Shown: positions 7,630 to 16,124, counted from the stretch's first letter. The stretch is DNA of 64,000 nucleotides from UBA2185 sp964564625 (GCA_964564625.1 CAZMBE010000001.1:85050-149049), one strand, 5' to 3'. Notes: generated from the sequence alone by a model not told the origin. Numbers and translations are program-made.

Positions 7630-8379
7630 TCAGTTCAACATGCTCAGGATGTCTGGACCGTCCTCAGTAATAGCGACAGAATGTTCGAAGTGAGCTGATA
7701 ATTTTCCATCTTCTGTTATAACCGTCCAGCCATTATCAATCACTTTGACCTTGTATGTACCCTCATTCACCATCGGCTCAATGGCCAAAACCATTCCAGC
7801 CTTTAGTTGTATTCCCCTCCCTTTTATTCCGTAATTAGGAACTTGTGGTTCTTCGTGAAGTTTTTTCCCGATTCCGTGGCCTACAAAGTCTCTCACAACG
7901 GAAAAACCCGCTGTTTCAACGCAACGTTGAACAGCAGCTGATATATCACCAAGGCGGTTGCCGGCTCTCGCCTCGCTGATGCCCTTGTAAAGCCCTTGTT
8001 CAGTAATTCGTATTAACCTTGTCGCCTCTTCAGAAACCTCGCCAACAGGGACCGTTATGGCAGCATCCCCATAGTAACCCTTATAATATGCCCCAAAATC
8101 AAGACTTACAATATCCCCCTCAACTAAAACCCTGTTTGAGGGAAATCCATGAACGACTTCTGAATTCACCGATATACACAGGGAATAAGGATAACCCATG
8201 TAGCCTTTAAATGCCGGTTGTGCTCCCTTTTTTCGCACAAGTTCTTCTGAATAGTAATCCAGCTCACCTGTGGTTATACCAGGTGTCACCTTTTCCTTTA
8301 ATGAATTTAAGATCTCAGCGACGATATAATTGCTCGCCCTCATTTTTTCAATTTCTTCTGGCAGCTTCAGGATGATCAT
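7630..8379 (-). CDS. map: Methionine aminopeptidase, type I
   Basis: This 249-residue cytosolic metalloprotease removes the initiator methionine. The five-ligand metal site is visible: Asp in S-L-D-F-G-A-Y, Asp in Y-Y-G-D-A-A, His in G-H-G-I-G-K-K-L-H-E-E-P, Glu in A-I-E-P-M-V-N-E-G, and Glu in the final H-F-E-H-S-V. The length is typical of type Ia without a zinc-finger extension. The start codon lies 5 bases after the secY stop, and no adk gene intervenes. Confidence 0.96.
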   Translation of the reverse strand: MIILKLPEEIEKMRASNYIVAEILNSLKEKVTPGITTGELDYYSEELVRKKGAQPAFKGYMGYPYSLCISVNSEVVHGFPSNRVLVEGDIVSLDFGAYYKGYYGDAAITVPVGEVSEEATRLIRITEQGLYKGISEARAGNRLGDISAAVQRCVETAGFSVVRDFVGHGIGKKLHEEPQVPNYGIKGRGIQLKAGMVLAIEPMVNEGTYKVKVIDNGWTVITEDGKLSAHFEHSVAITEDGPDILSMLN

Positions 8380-8384
8380 TACCC

Positions 8385-9692
8385 TTAACGCCTTTTTGCA
8401 ATGCGTCCTTTCTTCATGAAGCCCTCATATTGTCTCGTCAACAAATGTGTCTCTATCTGGCCTGCCGTATCCAGGGCAACACCAACCACAATCAGGAGCG
8501 CCGTTCCGCCGAAATAAAAGGGCACATTGAAATAGCTTATTAATATGCTGGGAAGGACACATACCGCTGACACATATATAGCTCCACTAAAAGTCAGTTT
8601 CGACAATACGTCATCAATATATTCTGCCGTTTTTTTTCCTGGCCTGATCCCCGGTACATATCCACCATATTTCTTCATGTTATCTGAAACGTCAGTAGGA
8701 TTAAAAACTACCGCTGTATAAAAATAACAGAAAAATACAATGAAGGCGACATAGAGCGATTCATATATCCACCTACCCGGAATTAAAGCATCGGAAACTG
8801 CCTTCATCCACGGATGATCGATGAAGTTCGCAATTGTTGCCGGAAACATGATAATTGAAGACGCGAATATTGGAGGAATAACTCCCGAGGTGTTGACCTT
8901 CAGTGGAAGGTGTGTTGTCTGTCCACCATACATTTTTCGGCCCACAACCCTTTTTGCATACTGTACGGGTATTCTTCTTTGGCCGCTTTCCATAAATACG
9001 ATGATCCCAACAACGGCTAACATCATGACAATAAGGATGATGATGAAAAAAATACCCATCTCACCAGCTGAAAGCAAACTGAATGTCTCGTAAATTGCTG
9101 CAGGTCCCCGACACACAATACCGGCAAAGATGATTAATGATATTCCATTGCCGATACCCTTTTCTGTAATCTGTTCCCCCAACCACATTATGAACGCTGT
9201 ACCTGCCGTCAAAGTGATGACGGTCATTAAACGAAAGTTCCATCCGGGCTCCATCACGATGGAAGCCCCCGTAGGTCCTGCCATATTTTCCAGTCCAACG
9301 GCAATACCGAATCCCTGGATGAGACTTAAAATCACCGTACCATACCGGGTGTACTGAGTAATTTTTCTCCTTCCAGCCTCACCCTCTTTGGAGAGTCTTT
9401 CTAAATGAGGAATAGCAATGGTTAAAAGCTGAAGAATAATGGACGCACTGATATAGGGCATGATACCGAGAGCAAAGACGGAAAGATTAGAAAGAGCCCC
9501 GCCCGCAAACATATCAAAAAATCCGAGCAATGAACCTTTCGCCTGTTCGAAATACGCAGCCAGAGCTGCTGTATCAATACCAGGCGTGGGGACGTGTGCA
9601 CCTATTCGATACACAGCCAAAAGGAGACATGAATAAAGAATTCTCCTTTGCAGCTCAGGAATCTTTCCTATATTTTTTAAACCGTCTAACAA
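8385..9692 (-). CDS. secY: Preprotein translocase subunit SecY
   Basis: This channel subunit of the SecYEG translocon has ten hydrophobic segments. The N-terminal N-I-G-K-I-P-E-L-Q-R-R-I-L, the plug-region P-G-I-D, and the cytosolic loops S-G-Q-R-R-I-P-V-Q-Y-A-K-R and R-P-G-K-K-T are typical. An upstream TTG at 9701 abuts the AGAGG site. The TTG at 9692 has 8-base spacing, gives a family-like N-terminus (MLDGLKNIGKIPEL), and is 1 base after the stop of a short upstream frame, so I prefer it (435 residues). Confidence 0.95.
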   Translation of the reverse strand: MLDGLKNIGKIPELQRRILYSCLLLAVYRIGAHVPTPGIDTAALAAYFEQAKGSLLGFFDMFAGGALSNLSVFALGIMPYISASIILQLLTIAIPHLERLSKEGEAGRRKITQYTRYGTVILSLIQGFGIAVGLENMAGPTGASIVMEPGWNFRLMTVITLTAGTAFIMWLGEQITEKGIGNGISLIIFAGIVCRGPAAIYETFSLLSAGEMGIFFIIILIVMMLAVVGIIVFMESGQRRIPVQYAKRVVGRKMYGGQTTHLPLKVNTSGVIPPIFASSIIMFPATIANFIDHPWMKAVSDALIPGRWIYESLYVAFIVFFCYFYTAVVFNPTDVSDNMKKYGGYVPGIRPGKKTAEYIDDVLSKLTFSGAIYVSAVCVLPSILISYFNVPFYFGGTALLIVVGVALDTAGQIETHLLTRQYEGFMKKGRIAKRR

Positions 9693-9693
9693 A

Positions 9694-9735
9694 TCAGGCA
9701 ACCTCTATAATCGGCAGCTTCATCCTTCTTTTCAT
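9694..9735 (-). other. Possible 13-codon upstream ORF coupled to secY
   Basis: An ATG frame (MKRRMKLPIIEVA) lies between rplO and secY and overlaps the secY ribosome site. Its stop is 1 base before the preferred secY TTG. Such an arrangement could hand ribosomes to secY. It is conjectural. Confidence 0.2.
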
Positions 9736-9750
9736 TTGATTCGAGATTTT

Positions 9751-10194
9751 TTACGAGTTTAAAATAATCGAACCGCCGGCAGCCTCTATCTTCTGCCTCG
9801 CCCCTTGACTGACCATGTCAACCTTAAGTGACACAGGATACTCTATGTTTCCTTTGCCTAAAACCTTTATGCCATCCCCTTTTCTTTTCATCAGCCCCGC
9901 ATTGACAAGAAGATCCTTGTCGATGACGGACCCCTGGGGAAATTTTTTCAACTGTTCTAAATTTAAGGTAATAATCTTCTTCCGGAAAGGGTTGCGAAAT
10001 CCTCTTTTCGGTAATCGTCGGGAAAGGGGCATCTGCCCACCTTCAAAACCTGGTCTTACTCCCCCACCTGATCTTGCATTCTGACCTTTATGTCCTTTGC
10101 ACGATGTCCCGCCATGCCCTGATCCGTCACCACGGCCAACCCTCTTTCTCTTTTTCCTCGAACCCTGTGGTGGTTTTAATGAACTCAAATTCAT
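9751..10194 (-). CDS. rplO: 50S ribosomal protein L15
   Basis: This 147-residue protein has a glycine/arginine-rich extended N-terminus (R-K-K-R-K-R-V-G-R-G-D-G-S-G-H-G-G-T) that threads into 23S rRNA. A globular C-terminal part contains V-D-M-V-S-Q-G-A-R-Q-K-I-E-A-A-G-G. The ATG overlaps the rpmD stop by 4 bases, indicating translational coupling. Confidence 0.96.
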   Translation of the reverse strand: MNLSSLKPPQGSRKKRKRVGRGDGSGHGGTSCKGHKGQNARSGGGVRPGFEGGQMPLSRRLPKRGFRNPFRKKIITLNLEQLKKFPQGSVIDKDLLVNAGLMKRKGDGIKVLGKGNIEYPVSLKVDMVSQGARQKIEAAGGSIILNS

Positions 10195-10388
10195 ACCTTG
10201 TTCCCCTCAAGCTCCTCCATAGACACAAGATGGCTGACTTTTCTGATCATTCCCCGAATCTCAGGTGTATCTTTAAGCACAACGCTCCTGTTCAATTTGC
10301 CCAGTCCCATCCCGCGAAGGACCCGCCGCTGCTTCTGTGGCCTGGTTATACAACTTTTTACAAGCGTTATTTTAAGCCTTTTCTCCAC
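10191..10388 (-). CDS. rpmD: 50S ribosomal protein L30
   Basis: This 65-residue protein shows the family core I-T-L-V-K-S-C-I and L-R-G-M-G-L-G-K-L-N-R-S-V-V-L, then G-M-I-R-K-V-S-H-L-V. The start is GTG. It overlaps rplO by 4 bases. A 91-base gap separates it from rpsE, longer than its neighbours' spacing. Confidence 0.95.
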   Translation of the reverse strand: MEKRLKITLVKSCITRPQKQRRVLRGMGLGKLNRSVVLKDTPEIRGMIRKVSHLVSMEELEGNKV

Positions 10389-10479
10389 GATTACCCCTCT
10401 ACAACCAAAAGCTAATTATTTCAAATGCTATGACAAATTTTAAAACTTTTAACACAGGCAGTGAATTCTTGTAAAATAA

Positions 10480-10971
10480 CTAATTTTCAGAGCCACTCTT
10501 CCCTCTTATTGCTAAAATTTCCGTTGGATCCTTCAATTGGCATAGACCATCGATGGTGGCTTTCACCAGATTATGTGGATTATGAGAACCTAAACATTTC
10601 GTCAATATGTTATGGATTCCTGCAACTTCAAGAACCGCTCTAACAGCTCCTCCCGCAATGAGACCAGTTCCCTCAGAAGCAGGCTTCAGGAGAACTCTAC
10701 CTGCTCCATATTTCCCAATAACCTCATAGGGTACAGTTCTATTCGTAATAGCAACCTTCATCATGCTCTTCTTTGCCTTTTCCATTCCCTTTCTGATTGC
10801 CTCCGGAACTTCATGGGCCTTACCCAAACCGGCACCTACAGAGCCTTTTCCGTCGCCAACAACGACCACTGCACTGAACCTGAATCTCCGACCACCTTTC
10901 ACGACTTTCGCAGTTCTATTAATCGCTATTACCCTGTCCAGAAGTTCTAATTCTTCCATATCCTCACTCAA
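10480..10971 (-). CDS. rpsE: 30S ribosomal protein S5
   Basis: This 163-residue decoding-fidelity protein contains the double-stranded-RNA-binding-like segment A-K-V-V-K-G-G-R-R-F-R-F-S-A-V-V-V-V-G-D-G and the C-terminal G-A-G-R-V-L-L-K-P-A-S-E-G-T-G-L-I-A-G-G. The TTG at 10971 gives 14 residues before V-I-A-I-N-R, as in homologues. An in-frame ATG at 10959 is the alternative, but its GAGG site is only 2 bases away. Confidence 0.96.
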   Translation of the reverse strand: MSEDMEELELLDRVIAINRTAKVVKGGRRFRFSAVVVVGDGKGSVGAGLGKAHEVPEAIRKGMEKAKKSMMKVAITNRTVPYEVIGKYGAGRVLLKPASEGTGLIAGGAVRAVLEVAGIHNILTKCLGSHNPHNLVKATIDGLCQLKDPTEILAIRGKSGSEN

Positions 10972-11008
10972 TAGCCCTCGTTCCTTTTATAAGTTATGTA
11001 GACCCAAA

Positions 11009-11374
11009 TTAAAACTCTAATCCTGCTTCCCTGGCTGCATTCGCCAGTGCCCCAACGCGCCCGTGGTAAAGGTAACTTCCTCTATCAAAAACAACGTGCT
11101 TGATACCTATGGCCTTCAATTTTTCTGACACAAGCTTACCCACTTTCTTCGCTGCATCAATCTTCTTTAAACCATTAAGTGTTCCATTCATCTCCTTATT
11201 CAGAGTTGATGCCTCAGCCAAAGTTCTCCCGACATCATCAGCAATAGCCTGAACATAGATATGTTTCGCACTTCTGAATACAGAAAGACGTGGTCTTGCC
11301 TCGGTACCAAATATTTTTCCCCTTACTCTCGCTTTGCGTTTAACCCGTATCTTTTCTACTTTTTTCGTTGCCAA
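11009..11374 (-). CDS. rplR: 50S ribosomal protein L18
   Basis: This 121-residue 5S-rRNA-binding protein has the basic N-terminus K-K-V-E-K-I-R-V-K-R-K-A-R-V-R-G-K. It also has the core R-P-R-L-S-V-F-R-S-A-K-H-I-Y-V-Q and the C-terminal F-D-R-G-S-Y-L-Y-H-G-R-V-G-A-L-A. The start is TTG with AAGGGG 8 bases upstream and no closer ATG. Confidence 0.96.
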   Translation of the reverse strand: MATKKVEKIRVKRKARVRGKIFGTEARPRLSVFRSAKHIYVQAIADDVGRTLAEASTLNKEMNGTLNGLKKIDAAKKVGKLVSEKLKAIGIKHVVFDRGSYLYHGRVGALANAAREAGLEF

Positions 11375-11394
11375 TGTTATACCCCTTGCTTAGA

Positions 11395-11934
11395 TTAGGC
11401 TCCAACGGATTTGCCTACTTTCCTCCGTACCTTTTCACCAGCATACCTTATCCCTTTTCCTTTATAAGGTTCAGGTTTTTTCAATTCTCGTATCTCGGCG
11501 GCGACCCTCCCCACGAGTTGCTTATCAATGCCACTTATTGCGATGCTTATCTGCTTATCAACCTTCACATCTATTCCCTGAGGTATCTTGTACTCTAACG
11601 GAGTGGAATATCCCAACACCAATCTGAGGATGTTTTCATTCCTCTCCGCACGGTATCCAATACCTGACAGTTCAAGATTCTTCTGAAAGCCGACACTCAC
11701 ACCAGTTACCATATTTGCCACAAGCGTTCGCACCAGACCATGATATGATCTCGCTTTTCTACTTTCAGAAAGCGTCTTAACCTCTATAGCCCCACTAATA
11801 ACGGCAACCTCGATGCCCTGAGGTACTTCCATAGATAGAGTTCCTTTTGGACCATCAACCTTGATGGTCGATTTATCCTGACTGATCTTCACCCGTTCAG
11901 GCATTGCAATAGGTTTTTTCCCGATTCTTGACAT
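11395..11934 (-). CDS. rplF: 50S ribosomal protein L6
   Basis: This 179-residue protein of two repeated alpha/beta domains opens S-R-I-G-K-K-P-I. It contains Y-H-G-L-V-R-T-L-V-A-N-M-V-T-G-V, L-G-Y-S-T-P-L-E-Y-K-I-P, and the C-terminal K-P-E-P-Y-K-G-K-G-I-R-Y motif near the GTPase-associated centre. The start is ATG. The 174-base upstream gap (11935-12108) contains a CCGCC/GGCGG hairpin at 12066-12079. Confidence 0.97.
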   Translation of the reverse strand: MSRIGKKPIAMPERVKISQDKSTIKVDGPKGTLSMEVPQGIEVAVISGAIEVKTLSESRKARSYHGLVRTLVANMVTGVSVGFQKNLELSGIGYRAERNENILRLVLGYSTPLEYKIPQGIDVKVDKQISIAISGIDKQLVGRVAAEIRELKKPEPYKGKGIRYAGEKVRRKVGKSVGA

Positions 11935-12065
11935 TGATAAATCTCCAGAGACTAATTAACCGCTTCACACTGATGGACTTTGTCCCTCAGGCTTCCTACA
12001 TTCAACTGAGGTTCCAAACAGGCAGAGCCCCTTTGTATATAAGAAAACTGCCAAGCTATTTACCT

Positions 12066-12079
12066 CCGCCAACAGGCGG
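12066..12079. repeat. GC-rich hairpin CCGCC-AACA-GGCGG in the rpsH-rplF gap
   Basis: This is a perfect 5-bp stem with a 4-base loop in an otherwise AT-rich 174-base spacer. No T-run follows, so it is not a standard terminator. It could be an attenuator, a pause site or a ribosomal-protein target. Confidence 0.35.
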
Positions 12080-12108
12080 TAGTATTTTCACATTTTTTCT
12101 TAAGTTGC

Positions 12109-12510
12109 CTACCATACATTGCAGAGTATTTCTCCACCCACGTTCGACTCACTCGCTTCTTTGTCTGTCAAAATGCCCTTTGATGTGGAAAGGATAGCGA
12201 TACCATACCCGTTTAGCACCTTTGGGATTTTTTCACTCTTTACATAGACCCTTCTTCCTGGTTTACTAATCCTCTGAATGCCTGTAAGGACTGATTTTTT
12301 CGCATCAGCATATTTCAGGTATATCCTCAATACCTGATAGCCACGCGGATCTTTCTTTATGTCATAACCGCCAATATAGCCAGATTTTTTCAAGACTTTG
12401 GCAATATTAATATTAACCTGGGATAGTAAAACATCCACACTTTTAAATCTTATCTTGTTTGCATTACGAATTCTCGTTAGCATATCCGCAATAGGATCTG
12501 TCATCCCCAT
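12109..12510 (-). CDS. rpsH: 30S ribosomal protein S8
   Basis: This 133-residue central-domain 16S rRNA binder starts T-D-P-I-A-D-M-L-T-R-I-R-N-A after either of two in-frame ATGs. It ends with the conserved G-I-A-I-L-S-T-S-K-G-I-L-T-D-K-E-A and G-G-E-I-L-C-N-V-W. In enterobacteria S8 represses the spc operon. No S8-like mRNA site is obvious here. Confidence 0.97.
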   Translation of the reverse strand: MGMTDPIADMLTRIRNANKIRFKSVDVLLSQVNINIAKVLKKSGYIGGYDIKKDPRGYQVLRIYLKYADAKKSVLTGIQRISKPGRRVYVKSEKIPKVLNGYGIAILSTSKGILTDKEASESNVGGEILCNVW

Positions 12511-12530
12511 ATTTTACTCCTTAACACAAA

Positions 12531-12716
12531 TTACCAGCTCGACTTCATGAGTCCTGGTATTTCACCTTTCATAGCAAGATTTCTCAAGCATATTCTACAC
12601 ATATCAAATTTTCTGAAGTAGGCTCTCGGCCTCCCGCAGATAGGACAACGGTTATACGTCCGCACCGAAAATTTTGGTTGTCTTTTCGCTTTTGCAATCA
12701 GGGACTTTTTCGCCAC
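12531..12716 (-). CDS. rpsN: 30S ribosomal protein S14, type Z (zinc-binding)
   Basis: This is the short 61-residue form with the zinc ribbon CPICGRPRAYFRKFDMCRIC, where C-x2-C is followed by a second C-x2-C 12 residues later. The rest, L-R-N-L-A-M-K-G-E-I-P-G-L-M-K-S-S-W, is standard. The start is GTG with GGGAGG 7 bases upstream. Confidence 0.97.
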   Translation of the reverse strand: MAKKSLIAKAKRQPKFSVRTYNRCPICGRPRAYFRKFDMCRICLRNLAMKGEIPGLMKSSW

Positions 12717-12750
12717 TCGTATTCCTCCCGATATTTTTCCTTATTTCCCA

Positions 12751-13290
12751 TCAGTTTCTAAACGGTAAACCCATGAGCCTTAAAAGTTGTCTTGCCTCTT
12801 CATCCGTTTTCGCCGATGTTACAATCACAACATTCATCCCCCGTATCTTATCAATTTTATCATAATCAATTTCGGGGAATATAATTTGTTCTTTCAATCC
12901 CAGGGCAAAATTCCCCCTGCCGTCAAACGATTTCGGTGATATTCCCCTGAAATCACGTACCCTCGGAAGTGTAACGTTTACAAGTCTGTCAAAAAACTCG
13001 TACATCCTGTCTCCCCTCAACGTAACACTGCATCCTATGGACATACCTTGACGAAGTTTAAATGTAGCAATTGACTTCTTCGCCTTTGTTATCACGGGCT
13101 TCTGCCCGACAATCTGGGAGAGATCTGCAACGGCGCTTTCAAGGGCTTTTATATTCTGAATCGCTTCACCAACACCCATGTTCACCACTATTTTCTCGAG
13201 TTTCGGTACCTGCATACGGTTTTTATAGTTAAATTCCTTGGTTAACGCAGGCACGACGCTATTTATATAATAATCTTTCAGTCTCGCCAT
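12751..13290 (-). CDS. rplE: 50S ribosomal protein L5
   Basis: This 179-residue 5S-rRNA and P-site-facing protein contains V-P-K-L-E-K-I-V-V-N-M-G-V-G-E-A, G-Q-K-P-V-I-T-K-A-K-K-S-I-A-T-F-K-L-R and F-P-E-I-D-Y-D-K. Length and ATG start are standard. Its start codon is 12 bases after the rplX stop. Confidence 0.97.
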   Translation of the reverse strand: MARLKDYYINSVVPALTKEFNYKNRMQVPKLEKIVVNMGVGEAIQNIKALESAVADLSQIVGQKPVITKAKKSIATFKLRQGMSIGCSVTLRGDRMYEFFDRLVNVTLPRVRDFRGISPKSFDGRGNFALGLKEQIIFPEIDYDKIDKIRGMNVVIVTSAKTDEEARQLLRLMGLPFRN

Positions 13291-13302
13291 TTTTCTCTTG
13301 AC

Positions 13303-13623
13303 CTATGCATCCAGTATTTCATTACATTTTTTACACACCCGCACTTTGCCGCTATCTTCCAGAATCTTATATCCCACCTTAATGCCCGTATCACACTTGC
13401 TGCAGAGAAACATGACGTTAGAAATATTGATCGGTCCTTCTTTCTCGACGATCCCACCTTTCCCCTTCGCATCCGGCCTCTTATGTCTCTTAATAATATT
13501 CAGCTTCTCCACCACTACATGGCCTTTATCACTTACTATTTTCAGAATTTTGCCGGTTTTTCCTTTTTCCTTCCCGGCTATTACTTTTACCGTATCACCC
13601 TTTTTCAATCGCTTGCCTTGCAT
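13303..13623 (-). CDS. rplX: 50S ribosomal protein L24
   Basis: This 106-residue assembly-initiator protein has a KOW motif near the N-terminus (K-K-G-D-T-V-K-V-I-A-G-K-E-K-G-K-T-G). Its C-terminal half has cysteines in the pattern C-S-K-C-D-T-G and C-K-K-C-N-E, which could bind a metal. Such a cysteine-bearing tail occurs in some bacterial L24s. Confidence 0.96.
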   Translation of the reverse strand: MQGKRLKKGDTVKVIAGKEKGKTGKILKIVSDKGHVVVEKLNIIKRHKRPDAKGKGGIVEKEGPINISNVMFLCSKCDTGIKVGYKILEDSGKVRVCKKCNEILDA

Positions 13624-13646
13624 TTCATATACCCCAATCCAACCCC

Positions 13647-14015
13647 TTATAAAACCTCGGGTGCCAGAGAAATGATTTTCATAAACTGTTTAGCCCGTAA
13701 CTCCCGAGCCACGGGACCAAAAATTCTTGTTCCTACGGGTTCCAATTGATTAGTAATAAGAACGGCTGAATTATCATCAAACTTCACGTAAGATCCATCA
13801 GGTCTTCTTACCTCCTTTACAGTACGTACGACAACCGCTTTCATTACATCCCCTTTTTTTACTTTAGAATTCGGTAGGGCCTCTTTTACGGACACGACAA
13901 TTATATCGCCAATGCTTGCATATCTTCTTCTTGACCCGCCCAGAACCTTAATACATGCAACCTTCCTTGCACCTGAATTATCTGCTACATTTAAGACAGT
14001 CTGCATCTGAATCAT
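13647..14015 (-). CDS. rplN: 50S ribosomal protein L14
   Basis: This 122-residue protein has the invariant L-N-V-A-D-N-S-G-A-R-K-V-A-C-I-K-V-L-G-G and the C-terminal G-T-R-I-F-G-P-V-A-R-E-L-R. It forms part of the intersubunit bridge and the RsfS-binding face. The start is ATG, with a 53-base gap to rpsQ upstream. Confidence 0.97.
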   Translation of the reverse strand: MIQMQTVLNVADNSGARKVACIKVLGGSRRRYASIGDIIVVSVKEALPNSKVKKGDVMKAVVVRTVKEVRRPDGSYVKFDDNSAVLITNQLEPVGTRIFGPVARELRAKQFMKIISLAPEVL

Positions 14016-14068
14016 GATATCACCTTAACCGTTCAGTATCCTTAACTGACCATAACTTTTCCTGTTCG

Positions 14069-14326
14069 CTATTTGGCCCTTTCGAGTATTTCACGCATTC
14101 GCCAACGTTTTTCTCTACTTAGCGGCCTTGATTCGACAATAAGCACCTTATCACCAACTTTACAGCTATTGTCCTCATCATGAGCTTTATACTTGACATA
14201 CCGTCTAACATATTTATGAAACACAGGATGTTTAACCAGTCTCTCGGAGCGGATTACAATAGTCTTGTCCATATCATTACTGACTACCACGCCTTTAATG
14301 ACCCTCTTATTACCGCGGTCCTTCAT
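14069..14326 (-). CDS. rpsQ: 30S ribosomal protein S17
   Basis: This 85-residue OB-fold primary assembly protein contains K-G-V-V-V-S-N-D-M-D-K-T-I-V-I and Y-K-A-H-D-E-D-N-S-C-K-V-G-D-K-V-L-I-V-E-S-R-P-L-S. It begins 2 bases after the rpmC stop. Confidence 0.97.
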   Translation of the reverse strand: MKDRGNKRVIKGVVVSNDMDKTIVIRSERLVKHPVFHKYVRRYVKYKAHDEDNSCKVGDKVLIVESRPLSREKRWRMREILERAK

Positions 14327-14328
14327 GG

Positions 14329-14520
14329 CTATTGAACCTCCCTTTCCTTCAATACCGTCATTATTCGCGCAATATTCTTCCGAACAGAACGCATCATGGC
14401 GGGTGATTCCAATTGTCCGGATGTATGCCGCAATCGCAGCTTGAAAAGCTCTTCACCAAGCTCTTTGTTTTTTTGCCTCAACTCATCAGTACCGAGATCT
14501 CTTATCTCTTTTATCTTCAC
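14329..14520 (-). CDS. rpmC: 50S ribosomal protein L29
   Basis: This 63-residue helical hairpin at the tunnel exit docks trigger factor and SRP. The L-G-E-E-L-F-K-L-R-L-R-H-T-S-G-Q-L and R-K-N-I-A-R-I-M-T-V-L blocks are diagnostic. Its GTG start overlaps the rplP stop by 4 bases. Confidence 0.96.
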   Translation of the reverse strand: MKIKEIRDLGTDELRQKNKELGEELFKLRLRHTSGQLESPAMMRSVRKNIARIMTVLKEREVQ

Positions 14521-14933
14521 CCTACCATCTCCCTCGATAGAAATTTAGTCGCGATAGGAAGTTTGTGAGAGGCCAGTCTGAAGGCTTCACGTGCAATATC
14601 TTCCGAAACCCCTTCCATTTCATAGAGCACAACACCAGGTTTAACAACCGCAACCCATCCTTCCGGTGCGCCTTTTCCTTTCCCCATGCGGGTTTCAGCC
14701 GGTTTTTTAGTTATTGATTTATGAGGGAATATTCTTATCCATATCTTCCCTCCCCGCTTTACATGTCGGGTCATGGCAACACGAGCTGCTTCAATTTGCC
14801 GGGACGTGATCCAGCCGCATTCAGTAGCCTGAAGGCCATACTCACCAAAGGTCACATAACTTCCCCTAGTAGCCTTACCACTCATACGGCCTCTCTGCAA
14901 CTTTCTGTACTTTACCCTCTTTGGCATCAACAT
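14517..14933 (-). CDS. rplP: 50S ribosomal protein L16
   Basis: This 138-residue protein next to the peptidyl-transferase centre starts at ATG 14933 or at the second ATG at 14927 (MPKRVKYRK). It contains G-K-A-T-R-G-S-Y-V-T-F-G-E-Y-G-L-Q-A and R-M-G-K-G-K-G-A-P-E-G-W. The 152-base AT-rich gap before it (14934-15085) is long for this operon and shows nothing identifiable. Confidence 0.97.
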   Translation of the reverse strand: MLMPKRVKYRKLQRGRMSGKATRGSYVTFGEYGLQATECGWITSRQIEAARVAMTRHVKRGGKIWIRIFPHKSITKKPAETRMGKGKGAPEGWVAVVKPGVVLYEMEGVSEDIAREAFRLASHKLPIATKFLSREMVG

Positions 14934-15085
14934 AGTTTAAAACTCCGCCGCAACAAAACTCTAAATCCTATGAACGAAATCTTTAATCCTGAGCAATATC
15001 AAAATCCAAATCTTCAAATACGTTTCAATTGCAGATACTTGTATTTTGACTTCGTTTAAAATGTCTATTTAGGACTTACTTTGTT

Positions 15086-15733
15086 CTATTTATCCGCTCC
15101 TTTTCTACTTGGAAGCACTTCCCCATGGAACATCCATACTTTTACACCGATAATTCCATACGCCGTATTTGCTTCTGCAAAACCCCAGTCAATATCGGCC
15201 CGTAATGTATGGAGAGGAACACGACCCTCTCTGTACCATTCCGATCTTGCCATTTCCGCTCCGCCTAGCCTGCCGGCACAATTTATCCTGATTCCCTTGG
15301 CACCGAATTTTAGTGAGGACATAACACATTTTTTCATAGCACGTCTAAAGGCAACGCGACGTTCGAGCTGAAGGGCAACATTCTCTGCAACGAGTTGCGC
15401 ATCGACTTCGGGTTTTCGCACCTCTAAGATATTGATGATAATCTCACTTTGTGAAACCTTTTCAAGATCCTTCCTCAGTTTCTCAATTTCTGAACCCTTC
15501 TTGCCGATAATAATTCCCGGCCGAGCCGCATAAATATTCACCTTTGCTTTGTTGGCAGCCCTTTCTATCTCTACCCTAGAAACACCTGCGTGGTACAATT
15601 TTTTCTTCAGGTATTTTCTGATTTTTATATCCTCATGAATCAAGTCACTGTAGTTTTTTTCCGAAAACCACTGTGATCGCCACGTCTTGATTCCACCTAC
15701 CCTGAAACCGATCGGGTTAACCTTCTGCCCCAA
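15086..15733 (-). CDS. rpsC: 30S ribosomal protein S3
   Basis: This 215-residue head protein opens G-Q-K-V-N-P-I-G-F-R-V-G. Its KH domain contains A-R-P-G-I-I-I-G-K-K-G-S-E-I-E-K-L, and the C-terminal domain has R-I-N-C-A-G-R-L-G-G-A-E-M-A-R. S3 contributes to mRNA entry-site helicase activity. The start is TTG at 15733 with a strong GAGGAGG 8 bases upstream. Confidence 0.97.
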   Translation of the reverse strand: MGQKVNPIGFRVGGIKTWRSQWFSEKNYSDLIHEDIKIRKYLKKKLYHAGVSRVEIERAANKAKVNIYAARPGIIIGKKGSEIEKLRKDLEKVSQSEIIINILEVRKPEVDAQLVAENVALQLERRVAFRRAMKKCVMSSLKFGAKGIRINCAGRLGGAEMARSEWYREGRVPLHTLRADIDWGFAEANTAYGIIGVKVWMFHGEVLPSRKGADK

Positions 15734-15753
15734 TCTCTCACCTCCTCAATCAA

Positions 15754-16086
15754 CTAGCCTTCATCTAAAATTATGGTTATATGACTCATCCTTTTCCTTA
15801 TCGATGCCGCCCGACCTTGAGCTCTCGCTCTCCATCTCTTAAGCGAAGGTCCTTGTCCTACATAAATTTCCTTTACGTAAAGAATACTCTCGTCGATATT
15901 AGGATTCTGCTTCGCGTTCGCAACAGCGGATTTCAATACTTTATTAACAACGCCTGCAGAATATTTTCTCGTAAATTGAAGTATTTTTTTTGCCTCTTCA
16001 ATTTTCTTTCCCCTGACCAAATCGACCACCAGCCGTGCCTTCTGAGGAGAAACTCTGATATATTTAGCAACTGCTTTTGCTTCCAT
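15754..16086 (-). CDS. rplV: 50S ribosomal protein L22
   Basis: This 110-residue protein has a beta-hairpin that lines the exit tunnel. V-A-K-Y-I-R-V-S-P-Q-K-A-R-L-V-V-D-L-V-R-G and the hairpin region with K-R-W-R-A-R-A-Q-G-R-A are clear. Length and ATG start are standard. Confidence 0.97.
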   Translation of the reverse strand: MEAKAVAKYIRVSPQKARLVVDLVRGKKIEEAKKILQFTRKYSAGVVNKVLKSAVANAKQNPNIDESILYVKEIYVGQGPSLKRWRARAQGRAASIRKRMSHITIILDEG

Positions 16087-16124
16087 AATTCTAAACTCCA
16101 GACCGCTGATATACGTTAAGTTTT

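Noticed and set aside
12066..12079. GC hairpin as a terminator
   Set aside because: No T-run on either strand, and it lies inside the ribosomal operon where termination would cut off essential genes. Kept only as a repeat.
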